DNA of 64,000 nucleotides. Source: Phoma sp. XZ068 (taxonomy: Eukaryota > Ascomycota > Dothideomycetes > Pleosporales > Didymellaceae). Below the pieces are notes generated by a model, which was not told the DNA's origin, searched no databases, and saw only the letters and a program-made list of their open reading frames with translations. The position numbers were made by a program, and so were the translations under genes. The DNA lies in the NCBI GenBank assembly GCA_004835665.1, contig RBKR01000029.1, positions 361,539-425,538 on the forward strand, read 5' to 3'. Of the stretch, positions 22,968 through 34,234 are shown in pieces (the stretch's first letter is position 1; every line of letters begins with the position of its first letter).

Positions 22968-24861
22968 ATGGGAACTCCGTACCACATCTCCCGATGCGCC
23001 TCCCAGCTTCTCTCCTGCGACAAAGCTTCTGTTGAGTTCAAAGCGATTTCTCTCATCGCCGAGTCACTGGCACATCCTCAGAGAGCCCTTCTCAGTGTTT
23101 TTGTACAGCAAGCCGTCGATCGAGAACTTGCGGCTCGTTTCTTCCTCGATGAGGTTGTTGGACAAACAAAAGCAACTGTTGCGGAATTCTTAGCCGATTG
23201 GATTAGCCTCCTGCGGAAAGGTGTGTTTCCGTTATACTCTTCCTCAAATTCTATTGACAAGTCAGTTAGTCCGCCCGATCGTCTGCGAAAATATGGACGC
23301 ATCACTCAGACGGAGCGTATGGCGGAGAGATGAAGGCAGATGCTGCATCTCGAAGGTCAATAACGCAAAGAGATACGACGAGGATCCATTGTTTATCCAT
23401 ATATTGTCTCCTACTCTTTTTCAAGATGAAGATATGATCCGAGGTGTAAGATTTCACCATCCTTAGCCCCTGATATGGCTAAATTTCCAACAGGGAAGGC
23501 TTTACACCATGTTCGCAGTGTACATTGGGCGATCGGAGTTGGAATGTCTGAGGTCGCTCTTAGATCAAGAATCCCACTCTCCCGGTTATGATCCTTCCGA
23601 TCAGCTGATGCTGTTGTCATCGCAAATGCTTGAACATTTCGCAAATGGAAGGTTTTCTCTGAAGGCCGATCCGCTGGAATCTACGAGCAACTCAGTCAGT
23701 CTCTATTCTGAGGCAACCAAGCTTTTCTAACGTCACCAGGCTCGGTACTTTGTGAAAACGAATGTCTTCATTCCGTCTAAACACGTCAATGTCTCTCCGT
23801 TCATAGGACTGGAAAACAGGGCTACGGATTCCTCGTCTCTCCCAAACCCGCAGCTTATCGAAGTACATCATCGATTCGCACTAGCTTTGGCATGGCTGGA
23901 AGTATCTGACTATATGAGACAAAGTTGCAATTCCTCATCCGGCTCAACGTCACAGGACCCAGCGGGCTTGGCCGCGAAAGTGCCAGCGAAGAAAAGTTGG
24001 GTTCAACGGTGCATCCAATCTGCATCCCCAATTCTTCAGTACCTCTGGTTGCAAGCGCCCGTGTTTCTTCGAGCGTCTGCTTATAAGTACTTAGCATCGC
24101 TTGCACGACATTTCTATGAACATACTGGTTCCGATCGGATTCATCGGTTACCTTTCAATCTCTACTTACGAGTAGCACATGAGGACTGGGCTCCAAGACA
24201 TCAAGCAGAGCTTCAATCACTCCAAGTCGTTGAGACATATACGCGTGTTCCTGCGCCTAAAGGAATCGATGCTATTCATTATCGTGGATCATCGTACCTC
24301 CTCATGACTGGTCTCCATGGATGCGGTATTGGGCAAAGGCTGTCTACCATGACTGACAAACAACTGGATGTTGCTTTACAGGACCTCAAGGGCTATATCG
24401 CTGAACTGCGGCATATTCCTAACAACACCGGTTCACAATTTCGCATATGTAATTCACTGGGTGGCGGCATTCTGGACTGGCGAATCGGTGACTCCCAACG
24501 TAAGGAATTGAGATTCCACAACGAGACCGAATTCAACCAATTCCTGACGACCGATCTTCCTCTCGACGAAGACGCGTGGAAACAGATTTCAGTGTCACAC
24601 GGGGTGGAACACGACATTGTCTTCACTCATGCAGATCTCAATCTCAGAAATATCCTTGTCGATGAGATAGGAAAGATCTCGGGAATAGTTGATTGGGAGT
24701 GTGCAGGATGGTACCCTGAGTATTGGGAATACTCCAAGATGCATTTCACTGTTCGATATACCCCTCGGTGGATTGCAGATGTTGTTGATCAAATCTTCCC
24801 GACGTACCGCGACGAGTTGCACGTGGAAAACATGCTGTCCAGCATGACCCCGTCATGGTAA
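22968..24861 (+). CDS. HNH-like N-terminus fused to aminoglycoside-phosphotransferase (APH) kinase-fold domain
   Basis: Four exons: 22968-23222, 23266-23445, 23494-23694, 23740-24861; 585 aa with all phases consistent. The first donor has to be GTGTTT at 23223, because the more canonical GTGTGT at 23221 breaks the frame. Exon 2 encodes SLRRSVWRRDEGRCCISK, the start of a fungal HNH-type module (R-R-D-x-x-R-C-C), but no clear HNH histidines follow. Exon 4 is an APH/choline-kinase-like domain. It includes HDIVFTHADLNLRNILVD with the catalytic HxDxxxxN, GIVDWECAGWYPEYWEYSK as the metal-binding DxD-equivalent, and YLRVAHEDWAPRHQAELQSL upstream. Fungal APH paralogs are numerous and mostly of unknown substrate. 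No frameshift is seen. Confidence 0.75.
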
Positions 24862-25065
24862 TTAGGCGTATACATGCAATTCTCTATCAATTCGAGATGT
24901 GCCATAAATTTAAGAGATGCAATGTTTTGTCACGTTGGCTTCTGGATTGACTGGAACTGCGTTAGGTTGGTTTCACGATGCACAAAATGGCAGCATTATT
25001 TTCCATTCTCCGATAGAGCAACACCCGTTGAATTTGGGATGTGATATCGTCGTTTTGCGCAGCGT

Positions 25066-26218
25066 TCAATAGCGTTCAGTCTTGGCTATGATTGTGCCTG
25101 TTGTAGTAGGAATCACAGGTTGCCCCATGTGCCCGCGGAAGCTCGGGTTGCAGGGCAGACTTTTGTTGGCGCCAACATCGGCTGATAATAAGCCTGCGCG
25201 GATGGTACTGCTCTTCCCCCTAACATCATCTTCGCGTCGAAAAACTCCACCATCCAGAGCCACTGGGTGACGGATATCGAGGCCGGAAAAGACGCTATTC
25301 ACGTGGCTTCTTCACCCTCTGGATGGACGAACAGTAACATAGGATTGGCCTGGCTTGAGCAGGTGTTTGACCGTTATACTAAACACAAGGCAGGTTTAAA
25401 GTACTAGCTCTTGATTGTGGATGGCCACGGGAGTCACCTGACGCAGGAATTCATCGAATACTGTCACCAGAATCGGATTATATTGGCAGTGTTACCCCCT
25501 CACTGTACCCAGACTCTGCAGCCGTTAGATTTAGTTTGCTTCAAGCCTCTCTCTTCAAACTACAACAGCGAACTCGATGACCACCTTCAGCAATCTCAAG
25601 GTCTATCCCCATAGTCAAAAGGTGACTTCTTCAGCCTATTCTGGCCTGCCTGGGTCAACACGTTCGAAGAAAACCTCGTGAAGAAGGCCTTCACAGCCAC
25701 TGGCATACCCCCGGTAAACGTTCGATAGATTCCGCCACATTATTCCTAGACCCTAGTATCAGTCTCCTCTGCTGCTACAGCTTATTTTGCAGAGGATTGG
25801 CTTAAAGCTTGCAGCACACTGCGTGCAGAGGTGAAGGATCCGCACAGTGGGTGCGCGGAAGCTGGGTCAAACTATCCATCACCTCTCAACCTAAATCGAG
25901 CTCCTTCACAGCGAACTTGATGGCTTGCGCAAGAAGCTATACCAGAACAGGAAGCGTCAGAAAGTACCTAGTAAGCAAATGGACTTGCAGCAGCATCAGG
26001 AGTATCATGGTGGAGCAATGATGTGGTCGCCCAGAGCCTTCCGAGAGGCGCGCGCTCGCGCAGTGGTTGCAGAGCGTGAGAAGGAGGAGGAGGAGGAGGA
26101 GGAGGAGGAGGAGGAGGAGTTAAAAAAGGCTGAGGTGAAGGAGTTAGCACATGCTAACGCGATCCATGACAGGTACATGATGGGGGATGATGCTCACGTA
26201 TTGAGACCTGCTCTTTAG
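25066..26218 (+). mobile_element. degraded pogo/Fot1-like (Tc1/mariner) transposase
   Basis: DDE-transposase pieces in order: TDIEAGKDAIHVASSPSGW (about 25270), WLEQVFDRYTKH, then LLIVDGHGSHLTQEFIEYC with the second catalytic D (about 25410). HCTQTLQPLDLVCFKPL follows with the third. After further broken frames the usual tail appears: MMWSPRAFREARARAV, poly-Glu, ELKKAE. Several stops and frame changes (for example TAG before LLIVDG and TAG after QGLSP) make it inactive. I did not find terminal inverted repeats. The 3' end abuts the third copy of the coiled-coil gene, in place of the membrane-protein partner. Confidence 0.75.
26083..26119 (+). repeat. (GGA)n microsatellite
   Basis: About twelve GGA/GAG triplets lie inside the transposase tail, coding poly-Glu in the frame that ends at 26218. 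It is a compositionally simple slippage tract. Confidence 0.9.
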
Positions 26219-26261
26219 ATCTACGTCTTCCAAGCATCCGAAGACAACGATTGATCCAATA

Positions 26262-27000
26262 GCTGGTCATAGGACAGGAACGGAGCATCGGCGTTGTAAG
26301 GCGCGGTCTTTAACCCACTCCAACAGAAGATTTGAGAGCCAGGCGGTATTTGAGCGACCGAGTTCCGACTTCACACACAGGCTGGGCGGCACGGTGCCGG
26401 ATTGATACTGGTAAATTAGAGCGCACCGGAAGCATCGTTTGACGAGCAAGGCGTGGCTAGTGTCCGAAAGCTAGGTTTAAGAGAGTGCCTGCCTTGTGCG
26501 GAATGAAGACCTCAGACAGGATCTATGGTCCCATACTCGTTTCGCATGGTACGGACAGTTCGCAGGCAACGGTTGACGATCCCGACTTGTACAAGAACTT
26601 GGTACGTAGAACGTTGTACGGTGATTGAATGCCACCCAAGCGGACAGCTGACAAGATAATCATGAAGTTGTCTGATATTGCGAAACCCGATTGAGGCAAT
26701 GAAGGTGCAAACAGAAGCTTCACCGAGCCATTGCCTCTGGACACACTGCAATACAAGGAAGCACCGGGTAAGTCCCAGTATACGACATATGATGTTGTTC
26801 CCGACGTTCTCTCCGAAGCAGATGATATGAAAGCATGGATCGATGAGCTCACACGTGAGGTAGCCGGGCAAAGTGAGAGGATCTTTGCACTCGAGAAGGA
26901 AAATAGCAATGTCAAACGCACATTTGCAGATTATGAGCACTATTTGGAAGTCTTCTCGCAGACATCGCAAGAAAGAAAGAGATAGATTGTTGAGGAGAAG
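26262..27000 (+). pseudogene. coiled-coil orphan gene, module copy 2 (broken)
   Basis: Same gene as 20768-21335. It shares SHGTDSSQATVDDPDLYKNL, the GTACGT..ATGAAG intron, LPLDTLQYKEAPG before the second GTAAGT intron, then AGQSERIFALEKENSNV and the following YEHYLEVFSQTSQERKR. A TGA interrupts the second exon (PD*GNEG), and the last exon stops early where copy 1 continues into its lysine-rich tail. The upstream conserved block is recognisable at 26280-26400. The divergent membrane-protein gene expected upstream is absent; a degraded transposase occupies that place. Confidence 0.65.
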
Positions 27001-27394
27001 CCCAGAGGATGACGGCGAAGTGGAGACTAGAAAAATAACAACAAAGAGGAAGAATGTGCATTTCAATGGAGTAACTTACTACCTAGGTTTCGGGACATGC
27101 AAAAGGTGGCTGCGCAAGTTCTGAACAACCGATTTTGAAAAGTTTCACTCTTCATCCTTCTCTGGAAACCGTCAAGTAGATACATCGATAGGCTGCTTCA
27201 TTGAGAATTGTATAAACTAGAGCAATCCACACCAATTCACGCAAATCGATGGCAGCGCGTTGTCGTTCCCACGTGAACGCAGGAAGCTTGTCGTATTCTT
27301 GTTCTGCTAAGCCTGTAGACCTTTTCTTCCGTTTTTCTGTTGTTGTATACTTCGCCGGGTTCAGGCTGAATTCGCGTTTCCTAAAACTCTGCCC

Positions 27395-27870
27395 TCTCCA
27401 AGTCGATCACTATCATTTGCCGGGTTCCCTTGTTCCACCATGGAGCAGACCCAGACGCGAGGTGTTCTCTGGACCTGTTGCCACTGTCTTTTGCAGCTCG
27501 CTACTCTTCAATTCCGACGCTCGAGGTGTTGCTTGATCGGGGCTCGACCAACAGAGGTCAACTAGCACACCATGCCATTGAGCGCGATGAAGATGTTATC
27601 GTGCTGTTGGACATTATAGCTGCCAAAGGTGCTCCTCCCGACTAGCCGCGATACGCGAGATATCCGCGCTCCTGGAACCATGAATTCTTCAAAGGCCTCA
27701 GTACCCCGCTGCACAGGGCGACAGAACCCGGCAAGCTTGGAAGTCGCCCGCTATCTGCTACAGCACCATGCAGACCGTAGTTTCAGAAATTCAAGGGGTC
27801 GGACACCCAGATATCGCCAGAGTCATGGCCTTCGAAGATTTGATTCGTTTGCTCGAGTCGCCCTGAGGAG
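27395..27870 (+). pseudogene. ankyrin-repeat relic
   Basis: Ankyrin-type segments occur in two or three frames: FHHGADPDARCSLDLLPLSF, SSIPTLEVLLDRGS, then after a stop TPLHRATEPGKLEVARYLLQ, then HHADRSFRNSRGRTP. In another frame comes DIARVMAFEDLIRLLESP, a typical end. This would be the C-terminal part of an ankyrin or NLR-type protein; no ATPase part is found nearby. Confidence 0.6.
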
Positions 27871-28530
27871 GAGTGCTCTATAGGATTCAGTACATATCAA
27901 AAGGCTTATTATGCTCGGTCTATGCGTCGGTATACCTGACGTCCAGCCGTTTGCGATCGGAATGTACCTTGCCTGTTTGGAATACGAATGCGTACCACTT
28001 TCGTTGGTGCTACATGCAGAAACCCTCGTCATGTCGTCAGTGTGGTTGCAAGGGTGTTGCACCTCAACAATAATCTATCGAATACCGCGTCCGTGCCGAT
28101 GGAGTCCAAGCAATGTACGTATACTTCAGCCATTGATCCGTGCTTGAGAGCAGCGGCTGCAGATAAGAAGGGTCAGCAGAGAACAGGGCGACCGAAACTA
28201 GCCCCACAAGGACACTGCCACTGAAAGGCCAGATGGTCCACTCGCAGGAGATTCCAGCCGCCACTTGCATAACCATTGCACGTAGCTCGCTTATTTGAGC
28301 CCAAGCCAGATGACGAATGCAGCACAGGAGACATTTGGTCTGTGCCCTTTGATCATGCCGTCGGATTTTAATCTGCCAATGAGCCTGCCAGCCCCTCACA
28401 AAGTTGTCCTCTCAAAAGATCCTTACTAGTCGATGTCTCTAATCGGATCGTACGGGCGTTCTGAAACGTTCGGCATAGTGGAGGATGAGGTGGCTGTATC
28501 TGATCGGCCTTTCTTACTGCCTGCGAGCAG
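27871..28530. other. no supported gene
   Basis: Short overlapping frames are present on both strands. None has a domain, splice signals linking to another frame, or a match to other parts of the window. Confidence 0.4.
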
Positions 28531-28892
28531 TTAGTCACAGGCCGCTGAAATGAGTGGGGTGCTCTCACTCCGCTGAACGTCTTTCATAGCTTTCTTTAGG
28601 CGATCCCTGATCGTTATTTTGTCCACTTGATCAATGCCCTCCTTTGATAGTTTCGCATCCACCTCCGCGATAGCCCCCTCCTCCATCGCCCAAGTCACAT
28701 CTCTCCAAGAGATCTTTCCCTCGTGTCCAGATTGATCCTTTGCATCCTTGACTAGACGTTTCGCAACAGCAAGTGTGTGCGCCTGCAGATGAGTCAGTCG
28801 GCCTCAGCGAAGTCCACTGCATAATGTCTGACCAGAAATCGTCTATGTTGTGGTTCAGGCAATCGGGAGCTCGAATCGTTCAGGGTATCCAT
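28531..28892 (-). CDS. small spliced orphan protein, 103 aa
   Basis: Exon 1 (28892-28833) encodes MDTLNDSSSRLPEPQHRRFL. A 50-nt intron with GTCAGA donor, CTGAC branch and CTGCAG acceptor follows. Exon 2 (28782-28531) begins AHTLAVAKRLVKDAKD and continues through ISWRDVTWAMEEGAIAEVDA to ISAACD and TAA. The product is rich in charged helices. No family is recognised, but the perfect intron and the long clean helical exon argue for a real gene. No longer frame on either strand explains the same DNA. Confidence 0.6.
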
Positions 28893-30288
28893 ACCGACGG
28901 AATGCAAGCGAGCCGGAACGAGTAGCCTGGAAGTCGCACGCCCGAACGTGAGGCGTCATGTCCGGGAAAACGCTGCATCTGGTGGGGTCAGCGCTTGGCA
29001 AGACGCGTCGGCCCGGATTGGCGCTTAGTGCGCAAAAAGCGCAAAAGGAGCAAAGAGCGCAAATAGTGCGAAACATCGCCAAGACGGATGCGCTCCTATA
29101 ATCTGGGAAGGTCAATCAGCATCACACAAAGAGCTCGCGATCGGACCTATCAGATACCTTTATGACCCGTTACTCTGCGGAGGATCTTTGTCTTTTGACA
29201 CTAAGGGGGCCGTCGGACCACACTGCATGTGCGCCAGTGCGCCATGTCAATGCCGCTTCGCTAAAAGACTGTGATGAGAGACTGCATTGCACACGGGGCT
29301 AGATAACCGGAAAGACTTTTGCAGGGTGGATTGTGAAAAGCTGGGTGCACCCAGAATGGCTCTTCTTCGCACTCCAAACATCACCCATCCTGGCAGTTAA
29401 TTCACCCAGTTTGGAAGGACTTCACCGATGATGAGTGGTGGTATTGATCTTGGCCGTTGGACCATGGCGGAGTAGATGAGGTCTTGTAGTAAGTGTTAAG
29501 GCTGTTAGCGACCCATTTTGCGCTCAACGCTCGTTAACATAGGCAGTTTAGGATGTTGCCGCCCACACCGAAAGCCAAGGTAGCGAGTCGTAGCAAGCAG
29601 ATCGCGGTCTACTATACGTCCTTTGCACCTTTCTCCCCAGGGCATGGGCCGTGAAAGTCTTATCGACCGCGTGGAGGGCACACTCTGAAAGCATTGTTTC
29701 TGTTCGAAGAAACGTCATCATCACCCCCTATGACAGAAGCCGAGCGGGCTTAGGTTGATTGCATCTCGGGACGATCCTGAGACACCGGCCAGTAATCATG
29801 CAATTTTGTTCATGCCGTTTAAAGCGAAAGAAACGTGGCGAGGGGACTACTTCGAATAAGAGACGTTGGAGTTCAAGTAGAGATTTAATTGCTCCGGCTC
29901 TCAAGGTTTACCAGTTACAGCCCCGTGATGACATGCCCGAAATCATGGCCGCATAATGTGCGTCCATATTGCCTCCCGACGTGCCGGAGAGTCGTTCTCA
30001 AATCGAATCTTCGTTCGAAGCTTGTTTCTTACTGTGATTGTGACAGGCGTCCAGAAACTCAGGAAGGGCTGTTTTACGGGATCTTAGCCCCGATCTTCGG
30101 GCCTGCGTCTCTATTTGTGGCACAGTTGCTTGTACGTAAGGACCAACGGGCGTCACGCTCTGTTCATCGCTCGTATTTGTTTCTTTTGGCAGCTTCTGGG
30201 AAGTCGATCGAACTCTTGGCAAATTCACCCTCCGCGCAATATCCCCCAAAATTCCCCACGTTCGCACCTTCTGTCTATACTCTGCATC
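28893..30288. other. gene-free stretch
   Basis: About 1.4 kb with only short frames. A short GCGCAAA-rich patch (about 29030-29070, several GCGCAAA/GCAAAA words) is the only visible low-complexity feature. Nothing else is supported. Confidence 0.4.
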
Positions 30289-31335
30289 ATGTCGCGACGC
30301 TTGAAGCCTACGATCCACAAGACCTTCCTTGAGATATCTCAACAACACAGTATCCCTTCCAGACTATTGGATACCCTTAAGAAACACCTGATCATCATTT
30401 GCACACCCTATCCCCGACAGCCACGATCCGATTCCTTACGTTCACGTCGCGATGTCCGGTCATACTACAAGCAAAAGCGAGCCCAGGGGGTCTATGTGGA
30501 TATGCTTGACAATGCGCCGCAAATGTTTCTGCCGTTCATCCTTGTGGTCACACCCAAAGCCTGCGAAAAACTCAAAGCGGTCGACTTTTACGGAATGCAG
30601 ACCGACGGCAGACGCATTGAATTGCATCGTAGCACGAAGCTGATTTTCGAAGAGATCGCTGAAAGGAACGGTCTGAATGAGAGTCCGCACTACAAGAAGT
30701 TGATCAAATTCTTGTTCCCTACATTTGCGAAGCCTATTACAACAGCAGAAAGTGGCGGCTATGAGTATCATTTGGCAGACGTGCAAAACATTCGTATGGT
30801 GTTGGGGGATCGAATTCTCGATTTCCTGAATAGTGCGCCAATTCGATCAGAAGAGTCTCGTCACGAGACAGATTGCGTAGGGACTTGTGCTCCACGGAAC
30901 AACTTCCAAGATGCCATCATCTACTTACGTATCGGACAAGCACGCGACCTTGCGGGGATCTTGTTTCCAGCTTCGAGACAGCAGGTCAGCACAGAGATCG
31001 CATCTGTTATTCGTGAGTTCCAATGAACAGGCATTCGGGCAGCGAGCTGATATTAAATAGGCGATCCTGTTCGATTGAGTGGGGCCTCCATATCTGCTCT
31101 TGCCTCGTTATTTCATTTCCGGATCTGCGACGCAGTTGAGAAAAGCCAGTTACGGTTGTGGGAAAAGGAGTATTCGTCCCAGGAAGTCACAGACTGCGTC
31201 ACACTGGAGATGGATCCGGGGGAACCAGAGCGCGGTGTTCTCAAACTTCGCACTGACTTTACTCGTAGCATTCCCATAGTGAAGGACTTGTACGCTGTCC
31301 GTCAGTCCACCCTCGACGTCCCTTTGTATACATAG
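30289..31335 (+). CDS. unknown protein, 332 aa
   Basis: Two exons (30289-31012, 31061-31335) with a 48-nt GTGAGT..AAATAG intron, phase 1, restoring SVIRDPVRLSGASISAL. ATG 30289 (MSRRLKPTIHKTF) was chosen because the frame upstream has no conserved look. Visible features are a basic, tyrosine-rich patch (RSYYKQKRAQGVYVDML) and a strand-like FLPFILVVTPKACEKLKAVD. A helical middle part and an acidic C-terminal exon complete it. There is no signal peptide or membrane span. The family is not recognised. Its last 34 bases overlap the end of the minus-strand gene 31302-31633. Confidence 0.6.
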
Positions 31336-31633
31336 ACTCCAACATCAGCTGGAAGATCGATTTCCCCATCGCCTGTCGTAGACCATATATCCTCTCCATT
31401 TTTATCTTGAAAAGCGATGTTCTCGCATTCCAGGAAGTAAATCTTCCTCTCATGGTTTTCCGCGTATATGTAGTCGATCGGCTGCTTCTTGTGTTGGAGG
31501 AAGAAGTCAGATGGTACCGAGAGAGGTTTCCAGCGGTCACGCTGCAGGGAGTTAGAGAAGTCAACCATGCTTTGTGCACCGAGCGTACCAAGCCTTGCTC
31601 TGAGATTTGTGACTTAGAATCTGTGGGTGCCAT
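31302..31633 (-). CDS. small spliced orphan protein, 94 aa
   Basis: Exon 1 (31633-31589) encodes MAPTDSKSQISEQGL. The intron has a GTACGC donor, CTAAC branch and CTGCAG acceptor (31588-31542). Exon 2 (31541-31302) encodes RDRWKPLSVPSDFFLQHKKQ followed by KIYFLECENIAFQDKNG and VGVYVYKGTSRVD. The reading is clean and protein-like, with beta-strand-type alternation. No family is recognised. It is convergent with, and overlaps by 34 bp, the 30289-31335 gene. Confidence 0.55.
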
Positions 31634-32749
31634 CCGTGCCGTGCGAATTTCTACTCGATAGGCGTTGTTGCGATGTACAATTTGGTTCGGGCGAGCTGAC
31701 GTTTCGTAGCATGGGCGAGTTGTAATGGTCCTGCTGGCCGTGTCAGTATCGCGCAGGTCTATACTCAGCCTTGTGATCTTCTACCCGAAGTTGTTTCCAC
31801 GCTTAGAGTACGTCATGTACGGTCGCCATCAAAGGTCGAGATTACTGCCGACGGAGCAGAGTGCCTTGCGACACCAAGAAGTTCCTACCCCACTATGTCA
31901 CGAGCCATGAGGGGCAGACGACCGCGCACTCCAAACTCGGGGTTCCGCCACGAGGAACATTAGGGCAACGTATTAAGTCAGCTGCAAGAATCGAGCGCAT
32001 CGCTGCTTGTGCCATTATGGAGACTCGAAATTCGATATTGCAGTGAAGGCGGCCACCCGTGAAACGATAACCCACTCCGAGCCCCGAGCTCGCTCTGAAA
32101 GGTATGATTTTGCAGACGCAGTGCATACGAGAAAGCAACTCAATCCCGATATTCGTGTGATGGGCGCATCGTCTGAGCCATTCCGAGACCCGACTGTGAA
32201 TGTAGCTGGTACAACGAAGCGATCGTAATGGAACGACATAGGCAGCTATGAAATCTCAATCGACAAAGACATTGACGGAGAATACGGACTGCAGATTGAG
32301 CTATGCTCCTTCAGTCCTAGAAAACGTTTAGATTTCCATGCATCATTATAGGATGGCTTTTGGCGCTTAGAGTTCCCGGACGCAAGTGCAGGTGTCAACA
32401 GGGCATGCTGGAGAGTATAGGGATACGTAGGGGCATGTAGGGGAATCTGGGGTGATGTTGGGGAATATAGAGGAACTCAGGGGAATGTTGGGTTAGAAGC
32501 GAGATCTAGACAGGAGTGGGTTGTGAGTTCCAGACATCCGGTACATACATTCTTGTAGGCATAAAAATGGTGAGTGACTGCCCTGCATAAAAATGAACAT
32601 ATCTACACACATATGTCAATGAACACAAAGGGCCTCAAGTATATCACGAACACTCCTGCGAGCCTGTACGCTACTTGTATTCCTCCACTCACCGCTCCTT
32701 GGTCCTTCACTGGAAGCGTCAATCGCAGACACTAACGCTGCTCAAAGCT
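31634..32749. other. no supported gene; G-rich patch inside
   Basis: Several short frames of 60-80 codons overlap on both strands without splice links. The GGGG-run motif at 32430-32463 is listed separately. Confidence 0.4.
32430..32463 (+). repeat. canonical four-tract G-quadruplex motif
   Basis: Four runs of exactly four G at 32430-32433, 32440-32443, 32449-32452 and 32460-32463 with loops of 6, 5 and 7 bases; a fifth GGGG follows at about 32482. It lies about 290 bp upstream of the start of the 32750 gene, on its coding strand. Confidence 0.75.
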
Positions 32750-33819
32750 ATGGACGGCCAGCAGTCGGTAAGTATCGCGAGCATGTGTCCTTCAGCCTTC
32801 TTAGCTCTCCTAGACAAGTCACAAACCCGCAATCATCGTGCGTCAGCAAGATAAACCCCTCGGTGAACCTCGACAAATTCTTTGCGTCTTTCTTCAAAAT
32901 GGAACTGGCTACGTGAGGGTCAATATGGCTCGTGATTACAAGACTGGTCCCGACCAGAACATCCATGAGTTCCTACCACTTACCTTCAACGTCGGTCAGT
33001 TCAAGCGTTTATTCGCTAGGGAGAAGCATAGGAAGATGATGGAAGAGATCGACACGAGTATCGCAATGCTCGAGAAAGATGGCGCGGGATGCATCGCAAT
33101 AGCTACTACTTGGTTTGGAAGGCTTTCGGCTTGGCTGCAACCCATGTTTGGATGTCTAGCATTCGACGCTGGGAACGACCCAGTTGGTTGTTCCCAAGCG
33201 GAGAGACCAGAGTGTTATGGCTCTGCTCGTAGCCATTCGGTTGACAGCGAGGCATTCCACCAAGTCGTACCTGCAAGAGTAAGCATGGTAAGTACCTAGC
33301 TACCTGCCATGTAGACGCTCCTAACTTGAGCTCATCTTCAATCCTCAGTACGAACCTCCAGCTGCGGCGAGAAACGTTTCGATCGCTCCCGACGCGAGAT
33401 GTCATAGCTCCTATGTCTCACAACCACTCTCTCAACTTTCGCTCTCCAAACACACCCCTCTGTGCGATGCACCACCTACACTTTCGGTCAACACTACCAT
33501 TGCTGCGGAAGACACTGTCTTGTGGATCGAATCTCTTGAGGCGATTGATGGCATTGGCGTGAGAGCACAGAAGATGCTGGTACGCAGGAATCGGAAGTGT
33601 CAGCTCGTACTAGAAGATATAAGCCTTAACAAGCTGTGCTCTGGTCGGGAAGATAATATCAAGGCCATCGTCGGTGGTTTTCGCTATCGCCTTGCCTGGA
33701 AACTCCATCAAAGCAGATCGGTTTACCAGTATCCCGTATATACAGGACCTACGATCGAACAGATCGTAGCTGCAGCACCATACCGGCAGGTCCCGCTGAG
33801 ATCAGGTGGCAATGCTTAA
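32750..33819 (+). CDS. unknown protein, 309 aa, three exons
   Basis: Exons 32750-32767 (MDGQQS), 32847-33287 and 33349-33819. Both introns are phase 0 with GTAAGT donors and GTCAG/CTCAG acceptors. The short first exon is supported because it alone supplies an ATG in frame with QDKPLGEPRQILCVF. Exon 2 has TGYVRVNMARDYKTG and a basic FKRLFAREKHRKMMEEID helix. Exon 3 is Ser/Pro-rich, then IESLEAIDGIGVRAQKMLVR, faintly like a helix-hairpin-helix GIGxxxA turn, and ends RQVPLRSGGNA. No family is recognised; a regulatory role would be speculation. Confidence 0.65.
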
Positions 33820-34234
33820 GAGGCGCCACGTGGATTGACATGTTTCTGTGCTTTGAGCCAAACAATTACCAATATCTATATTCCGAATGCACTTTGCTAT
33901 TCTTGCTCTGACGAGCAATTTCCTTGTTCCGATGAACATGTATCTGCTCATCACTTCTGTGGCTGATCGCAGTCGCTGATAGATGTTGATAAATACCGCG
34001 CCCCAAAGATGATGCAGGCGCGCTGTGTATGACCCCCAACAAGGTGGGTCTGTGCCCAACGTGCTGTCTCGCAAAGTACGGAGTCGAATGTCAGAACGAT
34101 GTCGGGAGTGGGTCGTTTCTGCACCGTCTTGTGGCCCCTGTCAGCGTGTAAGCGACCAGATTCGCCGACCAGCAGCAACATACGAAGTACTAAATCACCC
34201 TCGGACCGGCGCCAGATCGCCTGAAAATCACTCC
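33820..34234. other. 5' flank of first Zn2Cys6 gene, part of the tandem duplication
   Basis: The segment about 34100-34145 matches about 35855-35895 (CGGGAGTGGGTCGTTTCTGC versus CGGGAGTGGGTCATTTCTGC, continuing CACCGTCTTGTGG versus CACCGGCTTGTGG). The two promoters are therefore duplicated together with the genes. Confidence 0.6.

Noticed and set aside
26512..27066. 184-codon minus-strand frame, also seen at 20757-21191
   Set aside because: Both are antisense shadows of the duplicated coiled-coil gene; similarity between them comes from the plus-strand gene.
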